Origin: Rahnella aquatilis CIP 78.65 = ATCC 33071
GTDB lineage: Bacteria > Pseudomonadota > Gammaproteobacteria > Enterobacterales > Enterobacteriaceae
Length of the DNA stretch: 64,000 nucleotides
Assembly (NCBI RefSeq): GCF_000241955.1
Contig: NC_016818.1
Coordinates: forward strand, 3,906,001-3,970,000
Reading direction: 5' to 3'
Numbering within the stretch: position 1 is the stretch's first letter; every line of letters starts with the position of its first letter. Below are positions 34,825 through 44,821 of this stretch, piece after piece. The notes below the pieces were generated by a model. That model had not been told where the DNA came from. It was given only the letters and a program-made list of their open reading frames with translations, and did not search any database. Position numbers and translations under genes: made by a program.

Positions 34825-37014
34825 ATGAAAACATTAAGAATAGCCGCTCACCCTTCCACCCTGGACTGCTTTGAAACGTCGAGGGAAATTATTGCTCTCC
34901 ATCAGACCGATTTTACCGACGTCGCTGCCGCCGTACTTTCTGTGGAAGACGTGCAGCGCGGCATGATTGCGCATCTGACAGAAATCGGCCTGAACATTCC
35001 GCTGTTCGTAGCGGTATCTTACGGGGAAGAGCTGAATACCGATGTTTTACCGGCGCTGCAAGGCGTGTTCGAACTGGGCAGCAGCAACACACATTTTTAC
35101 GGCAAACAGCTTGAAGCCGCCGCCGTAAAATATGAAAGCGAGTTGCTGCCCCCGTTCTTCGATACCCTGACGAAATACGTAGAAATGGGCAATGCCACCT
35201 TTGCCTGTCCGGGTCATCAGGGCGGTGAATTCTTCCGCAGACACCCGGCTGGCCGCCAGTTCTTTGATTTCTTTGGTGAAAACCTGTTTCGATCAGATAT
35301 GTGTAATGCTGATGTGAAACTGGGCGATTTGCTGATCCATGAGGGCGCGCCCTGCGAGGCACAGCAACACGCTGCCAGAATCTTTAATGCGGATAAAACT
35401 TACTTTGTCCTGAACGGCACTTCAGCCTCTAACAAAGTGGCCACTAACGCGCTGCTGACCCGTGGCGATCTGGTGCTGTTTGACCGCAACAATCATAAAT
35501 CTAACCATCACGGTGCGCTGATCCAGGCGGGCGCTACGCCGGTGTATCTGGAAACTGCCCGAAACGCTTTCGGCCTGATTGGCGGCATTGATGCGCATTG
35601 TTTCGACGAACGCGCATTACGTCAGCAGATCCGTGAAGTCGCGCCGGAACGCGCCAGCCAGCCGCGCCCTTTCCGTCTGGCCATCATTCAGTTAGGCACT
35701 TATGACGGCACAATTTATAACGCCCGCCAGGTGGTCGATAAGATCGGCCATCTGTGTGATTACATTCTGTTTGATTCGGCATGGGTCGGCTACGAGCAGT
35801 TTATTCCGATGATGAAAGACTGCTCGCCGCTGCTACTGGAACTGAATGAAAACGATCCGGGGATTATCGTCACTCAGTCCGTGCACAAACAGCAGGCCGG
35901 GTTCTCACAAACCTCACAAATCCATAAAAAAGATAAACATATCAAGGGGCAGGATCGCTATTGTAACCACAAGCGTTTTAACAACGCCTTTATGCTGCAC
36001 GCCTCCACCAGTCCGTTCTATCCGCTGTTCGCCGCCCTGGACGTCAACGCCAAAATGCATGAAGGCAAAAGCGGTCAGCGCATGTGGAAAGAGTGCGTCC
36101 GGGTGGGGATTGAGGCCCGTAAAATGCTGATGGCGTCCTGCCATCTGATCACACCTTTCGTTCCGCCGGTGGTGGACGGCAAACCGTGGCAGTCCCACGA
36201 CACCAGCAGTATTGCCAGTGATTTGCGCTTTTTCAACTTCGCGCCAGACCAGAAGTGGCACGGGTTTGAAGGCTATGGTGAGGCACAATATTTTGTCGAT
36301 CCGTGCAAGCTATTACTGACCACACAGGGCATTGATACCGAAACCGGCGCATACAGCGAATTCGGTATTCCGGCGACCATACTGGCGCACTATTTGCGTG
36401 AAAATGGCATCGTGCCGGAAAAATGCGATCTGAACTCTATTCTGTTCCTGCTCACCCCCGCCGAAGATATGGCAAAAATGCAGCATCTGGTGGCACTGAT
36501 TGCCCGCTTCGAACAACATATCGAACAGAATTCCCTGTTGTGCGATGTGCTGCCCACCGTTTACCGAAATCATCAACCACGTTATCAGAATTACACGCTG
36601 CGTCAGCTGTGTCAGGAAATGCATGATTTATACGTCAGCTACGATGTGAAAACATTGCAGAAAGAGATGTTCCGTAAAGCGTATTTCCCACGCGTGGTGA
36701 TGAATCCTCAGGATGCCAATATTCAGTTCGTCCGCGGCAATGTGGAATTAATCCCGCTGGTGAAAGCGGAAGGTCGGATCGCAGCGGAAGGTGCCCTGCC
36801 TTATCCTCCTGGCGTGTTGTGTGTTGTGCCGGGAGAAATATGGGGAGGCGCGGCACAACGTTATTTCCTTGCACTGGAAGAAAGCATCAATTTATTACCC
36901 GGTTTCGCCACCGAATTGCAGGGCGTTTATATCCGGCAGGATGAAGATGGCTGGAACCGCGTTTATGGCTACGTCATTAAACAGGAAACACCCTCATTAC
37001 TGGCTGCACGATAA
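34825..37014 (+). CDS. speF: Inducible ornithine decarboxylase SpeF
   Basis: PLP-dependent decarboxylase that turns ornithine into putrescine plus CO2, consuming a proton, so it supports acid tolerance. 729 residues, near the E. coli length (732). Wing domain at the N-terminus, PLP domain with the Schiff-base lysine in SVHKQQAGFSQTS (around residue 355), and Orn/DAP/Arg decarboxylase C-terminal domain. It is followed 15 bp later by potE, giving the classic speF-potE operon. Control by speFL leader and a CRP site is indicated upstream. Confidence 0.96.
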   Translation: MKTLRIAAHPSTLDCFETSREIIALHQTDFTDVAAAVLSVEDVQRGMIAHLTEIGLNIPLFVAVSYGEELNTDVLPALQGVFELGSSNTHFYGKQLEAAAVKYESELLPPFFDTLTKYVEMGNATFACPGHQGGEFFRRHPAGRQFFDFFGENLFRSDMCNADVKLGDLLIHEGAPCEAQQHAARIFNADKTYFVLNGTSASNKVATNALLTRGDLVLFDRNNHKSNHHGALIQAGATPVYLETARNAFGLIGGIDAHCFDERALRQQIREVAPERASQPRPFRLAIIQLGTYDGTIYNARQVVDKIGHLCDYILFDSAWVGYEQFIPMMKDCSPLLLELNENDPGIIVTQSVHKQQAGFSQTSQIHKKDKHIKGQDRYCNHKRFNNAFMLHASTSPFYPLFAALDVNAKMHEGKSGQRMWKECVRVGIEARKMLMASCHLITPFVPPVVDGKPWQSHDTSSIASDLRFFNFAPDQKWHGFEGYGEAQYFVDPCKLLLTTQGIDTETGAYSEFGIPATILAHYLRENGIVPEKCDLNSILFLLTPAEDMAKMQHLVALIARFEQHIEQNSLLCDVLPTVYRNHQPRYQNYTLRQLCQEMHDLYVSYDVKTLQKEMFRKAYFPRVVMNPQDANIQFVRGNVELIPLVKAEGRIAAEGALPYPPGVLCVVPGEIWGGAAQRYFLALEESINLLPGFATELQGVYIRQDEDGWNRVYGYVIKQETPSLLAAR

Positions 37015-37029
37015 TAAAAGGAAATAATC

Positions 37030-38346
37030 ATGAGTAAGTCGAATAATAAAATGGGGGTTGTGCAGTTAACAATTCTCACGGCAGTCAATATGATGGGTTC
37101 CGGTATTATTATGCTGCCCACCAAACTGGCCGAAGTCGGAACGATTTCTATCGTTTCCTGGCTGGTCACAGCCCTCGGTTCGATGGCACTGGCCTATGCC
37201 TTCGCCAAGTGCGGAATGTTCAGCCGTAAATCCGGCGGCATGGGAGGTTATGCAGAATACGCCTTTGGTAAATCCGGTAATTTCATGGCGAATTACACCT
37301 ACGGCGTGTCACTGCTGATTGCCAATATTGCCATTGCGATTTCCGCCGTGGGTTACGGCACCGAGTTGTTCGGGGTGGCACTGCCGCCACTGGGGATTTG
37401 TATTGCGACTATTGCGGTACTGTGGATCGCGACTGTCGCGAATTTTGGTGGCGCGCGGATCACCGGACAAATCAGTTCCATTACCGTCTGGGGGGTCATC
37501 ATCCCGGTGGTCGGCATCTCCATTATCGGCTGGTACTGGTTTAGCGGCGAAGCCTATCTGGCGGCGTGGAACCCGCATGCAGAGCCAACATTTAAAGCCG
37601 TCGGTGCCTCTATCTCAATGACATTGTGGGCATTTCTTGGGCTGGAATCGGCCTGTGCCAATACGGATGTAGTGGAAAACCCGGAGCGAAACGTGCCGAT
37701 TGCCGTCATGGGCGGCACACTGGGCGCGGCGGTGATTTACGTGGTGTCCACCAACGTGATTGCCGGTATTGTACCGAATATGGATCTGGCGAATTCCACT
37801 GCGCCATTCGGGCTGGCGTTCTCACATATGTTCAATCCGACGGTCGGGAAAATCATCATGGCGCTGATGATCATGTCCTGCGTCGGTTCACTGCTTGGCT
37901 GGCAGTTCACCATTGCCCAGGTCTTCAAATCCTCCGCCGACAGCGGCTTCTTCCCGAAAATATTTTCTAAGCTCAATAAGGCAGATGCCCCGGTGAAAGG
38001 GATGCTGACTATCGTGATTTTCCAGAGTGTGCTGTCGCTGATGACCATCAGCCCGTCACTCAGCAAACAGTTCGATACGCTGGTGAATCTGGCGGTGGTG
38101 ACCAATATCATCCCGTATATCTTGTCGATGGCAGCACTGGTGATCATCCAGAAAGTGGCGAAAGTACCGGAAGGAAAAGCCAAAATCGCCAATGTCATTG
38201 CCGGTATCGGTGCGTTATACAGCTTCTATGCCCTTTACAGTTCCGGCCAGGAAGCCATGATGTGGGGTGCAATCGCCACCTTCCTGGGCTGGACGTTGTA
38301 CGGACTGGTGTCACCGCGTTTTGAAATGGCCGGTAAGAAAGGATAA
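37030..38346 (+). CDS. potE: Putrescine:ornithine antiporter PotE
   Basis: APC-family inner-membrane antiporter that brings in ornithine and exports putrescine, completing the acid-resistance cycle with SpeF. 438 residues (E. coli 439), 12 membrane segments, conserved GSGIIMLPTKLAEVGTIS in TM1 and LWAFLGLESACANTDVVENPERNVP. AGGAAA ribosome binding site. Terminator follows within 10 bp. Confidence 0.96.
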   Translation: MSKSNNKMGVVQLTILTAVNMMGSGIIMLPTKLAEVGTISIVSWLVTALGSMALAYAFAKCGMFSRKSGGMGGYAEYAFGKSGNFMANYTYGVSLLIANIAIAISAVGYGTELFGVALPPLGICIATIAVLWIATVANFGGARITGQISSITVWGVIIPVVGISIIGWYWFSGEAYLAAWNPHAEPTFKAVGASISMTLWAFLGLESACANTDVVENPERNVPIAVMGGTLGAAVIYVVSTNVIAGIVPNMDLANSTAPFGLAFSHMFNPTVGKIIMALMIMSCVGSLLGWQFTIAQVFKSSADSGFFPKIFSKLNKADAPVKGMLTIVIFQSVLSLMTISPSLSKQFDTLVNLAVVTNIIPYILSMAALVIIQKVAKVPEGKAKIANVIAGIGALYSFYALYSSGQEAMMWGAIATFLGWTLYGLVSPRFEMAGKKG

Positions 38347-38356
38347 CCGCAATAAA

Positions 38357-38384
38357 AAAGCCCCGGTGCAACTGCCGGGGCTTT
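38357..38384. terminator. Bidirectional terminator between potE and gudD
   Basis: Stem AAAGCCCCGG / CCGGGGCTTT with a TGCAACTG-type loop; the minus strand carries TTTTTTATT after it. Serves convergent operons. Confidence 0.88.
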
Positions 38385-38402
38385 GACGCTTGCCTTTCCC
38401 GT

Positions 38403-39740
38403 TTACCGCACCAGACACGGCCTTTTTGGATCAAACTTCCAGTCCGGCACCAGGAACTGCATGCCCTGTGCATCGTCCCGCGCGCCCAGCCCCATGCCTT
38501 TGTACAGCTCGTGCGCCTTCATCACCTGATCCATATCCAGCTCAACGCCCAGACCCGGTTGTTCCGGCACGCGCACTTTACCGCCTTTGATCTGCAACGG
38601 TTCTTTGGTCAGGCGCTGATTGCCTTCCTGCCAGATCCAGTGGGTGTCGATGGCGGTGATTTTACCCGGCGCGGCGGCGGCCACCTGTGTGAACATCGCC
38701 AGCGAGATATCAAAGTGATTGTTAGAGTGCGAACCCCAGGTCAGCCCCCATTCGTGGCACATCTGCGCGACGCGAACTGAGCCCTGCATGGTCCAGAAGT
38801 GCGGATCCGCCAGCGGAATATCCACGGATTTCAGCTGGATAGTATGGCCCATCTGACGCCAGTCGGTGGCGATCATATTGGTGGCCGTCGGCAGCCCGGT
38901 TGCCTGACGGAATTCGGCCATCACTTCACGCCCGGAGAAGCCCTGCTCAGCGCCGCACGGATCTTCGGCATACGCCAGCACACCGCGCAGTTGCTTGCCA
39001 AGCGCGATGGCTTCATTCAGCGACCAGGCGCCGTTAGGATCGAGCGTGATCCGCGCCTGCGGGAAGCGCTGCGCCAGCGCCGTCACGGCTTCGGCCTCTT
39101 CGCTGCCTGCCAGCACGCCACCTTTCAGTTTGAAATCATTGAAGCCATATTTTTCATACGCCGCTTCAGCCAGACGCACGACCGCCGCCGGTGTCAGCGC
39201 CTCCTCATGGCGCAGACGATACCAGTCGCAACTGTCGCCCGGCTGGCTCTGATAGCCCAGCGAGGTTTTATTGCGGTCACCGACGTAGAACAGATAACCG
39301 AGCATGTCGACTTCATCACGCTGCTGCCCGTCACCCAGCAACGAGGCCACAGTGACACCCAGATGCTTGCCAAGCAAGTCCAGCATGGCGGCTTCGATCG
39401 CCGTCACGACGTGGATGGTGGTGCGTAAATCAAAGGTCTGCAAACCGCGGCCTGACGCATCACGATCGGCGAATTTCTCCCGCACGGCGGTCATCACATT
39501 TTTGTATTCACCCAGCGTTTTGCCAATCACCAGCAATGCGGAATCATCCAGCGTCTGACGAATTTTCTCGCCGCCCGGCACTTCACCGACGCCGGTATTC
39601 CCGCTGCTGTCCTTGAGGATCAGAATGTTGCGGGTAAAGAAAGGGGCATGTGCGCCGCTGAGATTAAGCAACATGCTGTCGTGCCCGGCGACCGGGATCA
39701 CCTGCATGGAGACAATTTTAGGTGTAGATGAAGAGGTCAT
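38403..39740 (-). CDS. gudD: Glucarate dehydratase GudD
   Basis: Enolase-superfamily enzyme that dehydrates D-glucarate (and L-idarate) to 5-keto-4-deoxy-D-glucarate. 445 residues, as in E. coli (446). Key segments: [12 protein letters not shown] (catalytic KxK region, near residue 207), LDPNGAW metal ligand Asp, [11 protein letters not shown], and the H-D dyad region [15 protein letters not shown]. Last gene of gudP-gudX-gudD, 28 bp downstream of gudX. Closer to E. coli GudD than to GudX ([22 protein letters not shown] segment: [21 protein letters not shown]). Confidence 0.95.
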   Translation of the reverse strand: MTSSSTPKIVSMQVIPVAGHDSMLLNLSGAHAPFFTRNILILKDSSGNTGVGEVPGGEKIRQTLDDSALLVIGKTLGEYKNVMTAVREKFADRDASGRGLQTFDLRTTIHVVTAIEAAMLDLLGKHLGVTVASLLGDGQQRDEVDMLGYLFYVGDRNKTSLGYQSQPGDSCDWYRLRHEEALTPAAVVRLAEAAYEKYGFNDFKLKGGVLAGSEEAEAVTALAQRFPQARITLDPNGAWSLNEAIALGKQLRGVLAYAEDPCGAEQGFSGREVMAEFRQATGLPTATNMIATDWRQMGHTIQLKSVDIPLADPHFWTMQGSVRVAQMCHEWGLTWGSHSNNHFDISLAMFTQVAAAAPGKITAIDTHWIWQEGNQRLTKEPLQIKGGKVRVPEQPGLGVELDMDQVMKAHELYKGMGLGARDDAQGMQFLVPDWKFDPKRPCLVR

Positions 39741-39768
39741 GCTTACTCCTTAGTAAAGTCAGATTCCG

Positions 39769-41112
39769 TTAACCGCGCCCCAGAGCCGGGCGCTTGCGAT
39801 CGAATGTCCAGCCGGGGATCAGATACTGCATCGCGGCGGCATCGTTGCGCGCGCCGGTCGGCAGTTTCCGGTGCAGCTCATGAGCGCGATGGATTTGGTC
39901 CATGTCGATCTCCACACCCAGCCCCGGTTTTTCAGGCACTTTGATTTTCCCGTTCACAATTTGCAGCGGCTCTTTGGTCAGGCGCTGGTTGCCTTCCTGC
40001 CAGATCCAGTGCGTGTCAATCGCCGTCGGTTTACCCGGCACAGCCGCGCCGACATGGGTAAACATCGCCAGTGAAATGTCAAAATGGTTGTTCGAATGGC
40101 AGCCCCACGTCAGGCCCCATTCATCACAAAGTTGTGCGACACGCACCGCACCATGCATCGTCCAGAAGTGCGGATCCGCCAGCGGAATATCCACTGACTG
40201 CAACATGACTGCGTGCTGCATCTCGCGCCAGTTGGTGGCGATCATGTTGGTGGCCACCGGCAAACCGGTGGCGCGGCGGAATTCCGCCATCACTTCACGG
40301 CCTGAAAAACCCTGCTCCGCACCGCACGGATCTTCGGCATAACTGAGGATGCCGTGCAGGCCTTTGCACAAACCGACGGCTTCATCCAGCAGCCACGCGC
40401 CGTTCGGATCGACAGTAATTCGCGCATCGGGAAAACGTTTTGCCAGCGCCTTGACCGCCTCGATCTCCTGCTCGCCAGGCAGTACGCCGCCTTTAAGTTT
40501 GAAATCTTTGAAGCCATAACGATCCTGTGCCGCTTCGGCCAGCCGCACCACCGCTTCACCGTTCATCGCTTCCTGATGTCGCAGGTGATACCAGTCGTGG
40601 TCACCGCGCTCCCCTTCCTGATACGGCAAATCGGTTTTCTGCCGGTCACCGATATAGAACAGATAACCGAGCACTGTGACTTCATCACGCTGTTTACCCG
40701 GCCCGAGCAGTTCACACACCGGCACGCCGAGGAATTTACCCATTAGATCCAGCAGCGCGGCTTCGAGTGCGGCGACGGCGTTAACGCGCAGTTCGAACGT
40801 CCAGGCACCTTTGCCGAATGAATCAAAATCCGATGACTGATTGCCGGTGTGGATCTGATGCACCAGCCGGTTCATGCGCGCCACTTCCTGGCCCTTCACC
40901 TGAGCAATGGCCTCCACCAGCGTGTTGTAAATCACCTCGCCGCCCGGCGCTTCGCCCACACCGGTATTCCCGGCGCTGTCTTTGAGGATCACGATATTGC
41001 GGGTGAAGTAAGCACCGTGCGCGCCCCCGATATTCATCAGCATGCTGTCATGCCCTGCCACAGGAATGACCTGCATATCCGTGATGACCGGCGAGGATGG
41101 CGTACTCATCAT
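39769..41112 (-). CDS. gudX: Glucarate dehydratase-related protein GudX
   Basis: 447-residue paralogue of glucarate dehydratase (GlucDRP). It shares the enolase-superfamily residues [31 protein letters not shown] and [10 protein letters not shown], and closely follows E. coli GudX ([25 protein letters not shown] segment; E. coli has [29 protein letters not shown]). Its catalytic role is less clear than that of GudD; E. coli GudX has weak activity. Start ATG has AAGGAG; it overlaps gudP by 4 bp. Confidence 0.93.
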   Translation of the reverse strand: MMSTPSSPVITDMQVIPVAGHDSMLMNIGGAHGAYFTRNIVILKDSAGNTGVGEAPGGEVIYNTLVEAIAQVKGQEVARMNRLVHQIHTGNQSSDFDSFGKGAWTFELRVNAVAALEAALLDLMGKFLGVPVCELLGPGKQRDEVTVLGYLFYIGDRQKTDLPYQEGERGDHDWYHLRHQEAMNGEAVVRLAEAAQDRYGFKDFKLKGGVLPGEQEIEAVKALAKRFPDARITVDPNGAWLLDEAVGLCKGLHGILSYAEDPCGAEQGFSGREVMAEFRRATGLPVATNMIATNWREMQHAVMLQSVDIPLADPHFWTMHGAVRVAQLCDEWGLTWGCHSNNHFDISLAMFTHVGAAVPGKPTAIDTHWIWQEGNQRLTKEPLQIVNGKIKVPEKPGLGVEIDMDQIHRAHELHRKLPTGARNDAAAMQYLIPGWTFDRKRPALGRG

Positions 41113-42482
41113 AATTCTCCTTTTCTGCTGCCTGCACCGGCATACGGGCGAAGCTGGATACGTTCGATTTTTCCGACAATAAACAGATAGCTGACCACGG
41201 CGAGCAGCGCGTGGATGCCGACATAAATCAGTGCGCCGTTGAAGGAACCGGTCGTTCCGATAATGTAGCCGATAGCGATCGGTGTGATGATGCCGGAGAC
41301 GTTACCGAACATGTTGAACAATCCGCCGCTCAGTCCGCTGATTTCTTTCGGTGCGGTATCGGCCATCACCGCCCAGCCCAGCGCACCCAGACCTTTACCG
41401 AAGAAGGCGAATGCCATAATACCGACCACCATCCATTCGGTATCGACGTAGTTGCAGAAAATCATCGACATCGACAGCAGCATGCCGATCACAATCGGGG
41501 CCTTACGCGACAGTGTCAGGTTGCTGGTTCTGCGCATCAGCCAGTCGGAAATGATCCCGCCCAGTACGCCGCCGAGGAAGCCGCAAATCGCCGGTACCGA
41601 GGCCACCATGCCCGCTTTAAGTATCGACATGCCGCGCGCCTGAACCAGATACACCGGGAACCAGGTGATGAAGAAGTAAGTCAGCGCGTTAATGCAATAC
41701 TGGCCGATGTAAATGCCAATCATCATGCGGGATTTCAGTAACTGCTTAAGCTGGAAGGTTTTTTCACCTTTGACCGCGGCTTTTTTGGTGATCTTCTGAT
41801 CCATATTGATCAGCGCACCACCGGCTTCCATGTAATCAAGTTCCGCCTGGTTTACACCCGGATGATCTTTCGGATCGTGGATGACTTTCAGCCAGATGAA
41901 GCTCAGCACGATCCCAAGACCGCCCATGAAGAAGAAGACATGTGACCAGCCCACTTCATGGGTCAGCCAGCCCATAATCGGCGCGAAAATAACCGTGGCA
42001 AAGTACTGCGCGGAGTTAAAAATAGAGACTGCGGTGCCACGTTCCTGAGCCGGGAACCAGGCCGCGACGATACGGCTGTTGCCGGGGAAGGAGGGCGCTT
42101 CGGCCAGACCGACCAGAAAACGTAAGGCAAACAATGAAACGACAATGCCGAAGCCGCTGAAGACATCAACAAAGCCCTGCAACAGGGTGAATAAAGACCA
42201 GATGAAAATGCTGTAGAAATAAACTTTTTTCGAACCGAATTTATCGAGCAGCCAGCCGCCGGGTATCTGTCCGATGACATACGCCCAGGAAAATGCCGAG
42301 AAGATATATCCCATCCCGACGGAATCCAGCCCGATATCTTTGGCCATCGCCGAACCGGCAATGGATAATGTGGCGCGATCGCCGTAATTAAATGAGGTGA
42401 CAATAAATAACATCACCACTATCCAGTAGCGCGCGTTAGTTCTTTTTTTGACGGCACTGGCTGCTGAAACGGTAGTTTCCAT
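41109..42482 (-). CDS. gudP: D-glucarate/galactarate MFS permease GudP
   Basis: Proton symporter of the ACS family, MFS, importing glucarate or galactarate. 457 residues from the ATG at 42482, which has CGGAGA about 8 bp upstream; the E. coli protein is 450. Conserved [15 protein letters not shown] in TM1, [16 protein letters not shown] (motif A), and [15 protein letters not shown] cytoplasmic loop typical of anion:cation symporters. The alternative start at 42506 lacks a clear ribosome binding site. First gene of gudPXD, read away from cdaR. Confidence 0.95.
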   Translation of the reverse strand: METTVSAASAVKKRTNARYWIVVMLFIVTSFNYGDRATLSIAGSAMAKDIGLDSVGMGYIFSAFSWAYVIGQIPGGWLLDKFGSKKVYFYSIFIWSLFTLLQGFVDVFSGFGIVVSLFALRFLVGLAEAPSFPGNSRIVAAWFPAQERGTAVSIFNSAQYFATVIFAPIMGWLTHEVGWSHVFFFMGGLGIVLSFIWLKVIHDPKDHPGVNQAELDYMEAGGALINMDQKITKKAAVKGEKTFQLKQLLKSRMMIGIYIGQYCINALTYFFITWFPVYLVQARGMSILKAGMVASVPAICGFLGGVLGGIISDWLMRRTSNLTLSRKAPIVIGMLLSMSMIFCNYVDTEWMVVGIMAFAFFGKGLGALGWAVMADTAPKEISGLSGGLFNMFGNVSGIITPIAIGYIIGTTGSFNGALIYVGIHALLAVVSYLFIVGKIERIQLRPYAGAGSRKGEL

Positions 42483-42650
42483 GGTGTTCTCCGGAATTAA
42501 TGACAACGCCTCTAAACAGAGATAAAAGTCATTCCATTCACAGAACTGTAGGGTTCAGAGAGGAAGGAACGCAGCCAGTATATGAACAACATTCCTTTTA
42601 CTCATTGGGCAATCTTCCAAGCATAAATTGCCCTTTGCATTTATCCTGAG

Positions 42651-42661
42651 GCAAATGCCCA
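42651..42661 (+). repeat. Candidate CdaR operator, copy 1 (gudP promoter region)
   Basis: GCAAATGCCCA, about 170 bp upstream of the gudP ATG. The same 11-mer occurs twice upstream of cdaR. Related half-elements TTGGGCAAT (42605-42613) and AAATTGCCC (42625-42633) lie beside it. Confidence 0.55.
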
Positions 42662-42674
42662 GCGCCGTGCGAGT

Positions 42675-42696
42675 TGTTTCACAAAATAATGAAACA
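42675..42696. repeat. Inverted repeat between cdaR and gudP
   Basis: TGTTTCA / TGAAACA with an 8-nt spacer, just after the cdaR stop. May be a weak terminator hairpin for cdaR or a binding site; no T-run follows. Confidence 0.4.
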
Positions 42697-42698
42697 GC

Positions 42699-42714
42699 TG
42701 TGATGGCTGTCACA
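42699..42714. promoter_or_regulatory. CRP site overlapping the cdaR stop codon
   Basis: TGTGA-TGGCTG-TCACA, perfect CRP core. It lies about 200 bp upstream of gudP. Catabolite control of sugar diacid genes is expected. Confidence 0.55.
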
Positions 42715-43870
42715 AATGGTTGTTATCTAATTGCAGCGCCACGTACAGCAATAAACGATCGTCGAAATTCCCGAGATCCAGACCGGTTAATTCCGAGATA
42801 CGGTTAAGGCGATATTCCAGCGTGTTACGATGAATATACAGGGCCTTAGACGTCGCGGTAGGCTGAACATTATGGTGGAACCACGACGTCAGCGTGCGGC
42901 GCAGTAATCCGTTGCCATCCGTCGCTTTCAGACGCGCCAGCGGACGCACCAGTTCGTCGGCCTGCCAGCCGCCGCGCAGGCTGTCGAGCAACACGGGTAA
43001 GATCAGATCCTGATAAAAGTAACAACGCTGTTCCGGCATCCGCTGTTTGCCCACAGTCATGGTGGTGCGTGCGGTGCGATAAGAACGGGCGATGCTGCCG
43101 GGGCCGGTAAAGAAGTTGCCAAGAGAAATGCGCACGCGCAGGCGGCCGGTTTCGGTCATGCGTGACAGCAGATGATCAATGCGCTGGCGGTGACCGTCCG
43201 GATCCCAGCGATCGTAGCTGTTCAGCGCCGGTTTCAGCACCACCATCTCGGTGAGGGAAACGATAGCGATCAGGTTGTCGCGCTCCGGCGTGGTCAGCAG
43301 GGTTTGCAACTGTTGCAGTTCCGCCATGGCAGAATCCACACCGAGCTGTCCGCTGTCGACCTCCACCACCGCAGCGACGCGCGGCCGGTTCAGGTCGATG
43401 CCCAGACGCTGCGCCCATTCCATCAGCGCCGGAGAAAGCTCGTCTACGCGGATTAAATTCAGCACCAGTTCTTCACGCAGACGGCTGTCCTGCGCCAGCA
43501 TATGCAGCAAACGCGCCTGTTCGAGCATCATTTCGGCGGTCATGCACACCAGTTCGCCATACTGACGCAACTGCGACGGATTGCCCGTCAGACCGATAAC
43601 GCCAACGATCTGGCCGTCGATACGCAGCGGCAGGTTGATGCCCGGACGAACACCGTGCAAATGCCGGGCAACGCCTTCGTCGATGTCGACAATGCGCTCC
43701 TGCGAAATCGCCAGCAATGCCCCTTCGTGCAATTCACCCAGACGCTGATCGTCGCCGCTGCCGATAATCCGTCCGCGGCCATCCATGACATTCACATTAC
43801 TATCAATAATTTGCATTGTGCGGGCAACAATTTGTTGCGCCAGCTTTGCATCGAGATGATACGCCGACAT
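42710..43870 (-). CDS. cdaR: Sugar diacid utilisation regulator CdaR
   Basis: Activator of glucarate, galactarate and glycerate utilisation genes, responding to sugar diacids or glycerate. 386 residues (E. coli 385). Layout: N-terminal diacid-recognition domain (LAQQIVARTMQIIDSNVNVMD, GEGVARHLHG-like), central GGDEF-like region, and C-terminal PucR-type helix-turn-helix (TATSKALYIHRNTLEYRLNRISELTGLDL). It is upstream of and co-oriented with gudPXD; in E. coli the gud operon is elsewhere, so here regulator and targets are together. Two 11-mer repeats in its own promoter suggest autoregulation. Confidence 0.95.
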   Translation of the reverse strand: MSAYHLDAKLAQQIVARTMQIIDSNVNVMDGRGRIIGSGDDQRLGELHEGALLAISQERIVDIDEGVARHLHGVRPGINLPLRIDGQIVGVIGLTGNPSQLRQYGELVCMTAEMMLEQARLLHMLAQDSRLREELVLNLIRVDELSPALMEWAQRLGIDLNRPRVAAVVEVDSGQLGVDSAMAELQQLQTLLTTPERDNLIAIVSLTEMVVLKPALNSYDRWDPDGHRQRIDHLLSRMTETGRLRVRISLGNFFTGPGSIARSYRTARTTMTVGKQRMPEQRCYFYQDLILPVLLDSLRGGWQADELVRPLARLKATDGNGLLRRTLTSWFHHNVQPTATSKALYIHRNTLEYRLNRISELTGLDLGNFDDRLLLYVALQLDNNHL

Positions 43871-43939
43871 GGAGCCCCTGCCTTGCCTGTTTTATCGTTG
43901 TTAAAGCAGCATACTCAGGCGGCGATGCCCGTACATTAT

Positions 43940-43950
43940 GCAAATGCCCA
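43940..43950 (+). repeat. Candidate CdaR operator, copy 2 (cdaR promoter region)
   Basis: GCAAATGCCCA, 70 bp upstream of the cdaR ATG; identical to copies at 42651 and 43998. Confidence 0.55.
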
Positions 43951-43997
43951 AAGAGCGAAAGCACCTATTGAAGTTGCGGGTAACATCACATTTTTAA

Positions 43998-44008
43998 GCA
44001 AATGCCCA
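43998..44008 (+). repeat. Candidate CdaR operator, copy 3 (cdaR promoter region)
   Basis: GCAAATGCCCA, 58 bp from copy 2 in the same orientation. Confidence 0.55.
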
Positions 44009-44169
44009 ACCTGGCCCTGCATAATTCCCATCATTTATGGGCGTCATTGAAAAACAGGCAATAAATATCCTCCGGCATAGCCGGAGGTTTTTCATATGCG
44101 CCTGTAAGGCTCTGTTACCAGCCGCGCCCTAACAGGCGCATAGCAATCTGACATTTGCATCCAAATTCG

Positions 44170-44628
44170 TTACTTACCGCCCGTAAACGGGCTCCCTGGA
44201 TACGGGATTGATAACTGTTCCCCTAGTTTATCCTGCTCCAGTTGGTGCTTTATGTATTCCTGGATCTTCGATGTATTTTTACCCACTGTATCTACATAAT
44301 ACCCTCGGCACCAAAACTCCCTGTTCCTGTATTTGAATTTAAGATCACCAAATTGTTCATATAGCATCAGACTACTTTTGCCCTTCAGATACCCCATGAA
44401 GCTCGATACACTCATCTTCGGCGGGATTTCCACAAGCATATGGATGTGATCTGCACAGCATTCTGCTTCCAGAATGTGCACATTTTTCCATTCACACAGT
44501 TTTCTTAAAATACTCCCTACTGCACGGCGTTTCTCGCCGTAGAAGACCTGCCTTCGGTATTTAGGCGCGAAAACTATGTGATATTTACAGTTCCATCGGG
44601 TGTGCGCTAAGCTCTTTTCGTCCCCCAT
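44170..44628 (-). CDS. tnpA: IS200 transposase TnpA (Y1 HUH)
   Basis: 152 residues, exactly IS200-length, start MGDEKSLAHTRWNCKYHIVF. The HUH motif is H-I-H (ADHIHMLVEI) and the catalytic tyrosine follows in FWCRGYYVDTVGKNT. It catalyses single-strand transposition as a dimer. The ATG at 44628 is preceded by GGGGG, which is locked in an inverted repeat. No disruption visible, so it could be active. Confidence 0.95.
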   Translation of the reverse strand: MGDEKSLAHTRWNCKYHIVFAPKYRRQVFYGEKRRAVGSILRKLCEWKNVHILEAECCADHIHMLVEIPPKMSVSSFMGYLKGKSSLMLYEQFGDLKFKYRNREFWCRGYYVDTVGKNTSKIQEYIKHQLEQDKLGEQLSIPYPGSPFTGGK

Positions 44629-44634
44629 TGGGAC

Positions 44635-44703
44635 CCCCTTTTGATTTCTTGTTTGACCAATGCAGTTGCCAGACCGCAAGGTGTTTTAACAAATCAAAAG
44701 GGG
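44635..44703 (-). promoter_or_regulatory. Inverted repeat that masks the tnpA ribosome binding site
   Basis: Arms CCCCTTTTGATTT (44635-44647) and AAATCAAAAGGGG (44691-44703) form a 13-bp stem in the tnpA leader. In IS200 this structure is known to repress tnpA translation. Confidence 0.85.
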
Positions 44704-44738
44704 TTTTTATATCCGGCTCAAAGCTGGAAGCTTTACGG

Positions 44739-44761
44739 AACCCCCAGCCTAGCTGGGGGTT
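44739..44761. repeat. IS200 left-end hairpin (transcription terminator)
   Basis: 10-bp perfect stem AACCCCCAGC / GCTGGGGGTT with a 3-nt loop; in IS200 it blocks read-through into tnpA. Confidence 0.85.
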
Positions 44762-44771
44762 TTCTATAGAC

Positions 44772-44798
44772 AAAAAAAAGCACGCCGGAGCGTGCTTT
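44772..44798 (-). terminator. degP terminator
   Basis: Stem AAAGCACGC / GCGTGCTTT with a 4-nt loop; the minus strand continues with a T-run (TTTTTT). Directly adjacent to the IS200 end. Confidence 0.88.
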
Positions 44799-44821
44799 AT
44801 GCGAAGTACTGCGGGCAGAAA

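Larger units (their letters stand above)
44064..44771 (-). mobile_element. IS200-type insertion sequence (IS200/IS605 family)
   Basis: About 708 bp, the usual IS200 length; exact ends are estimated. Single tnpA, no tnpB. Left end (44771 side) carries the hairpin AACCCCCAGC/GCTGGGGGTT known from IS200, and the other end has the hairpin CCTCCGGCATAGCCGGAGG (44069-44087). Such elements have no terminal inverted repeats and move as single strands. Inserted between cdaR and degP, right after the degP terminator. It looks intact. Confidence 0.88.
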
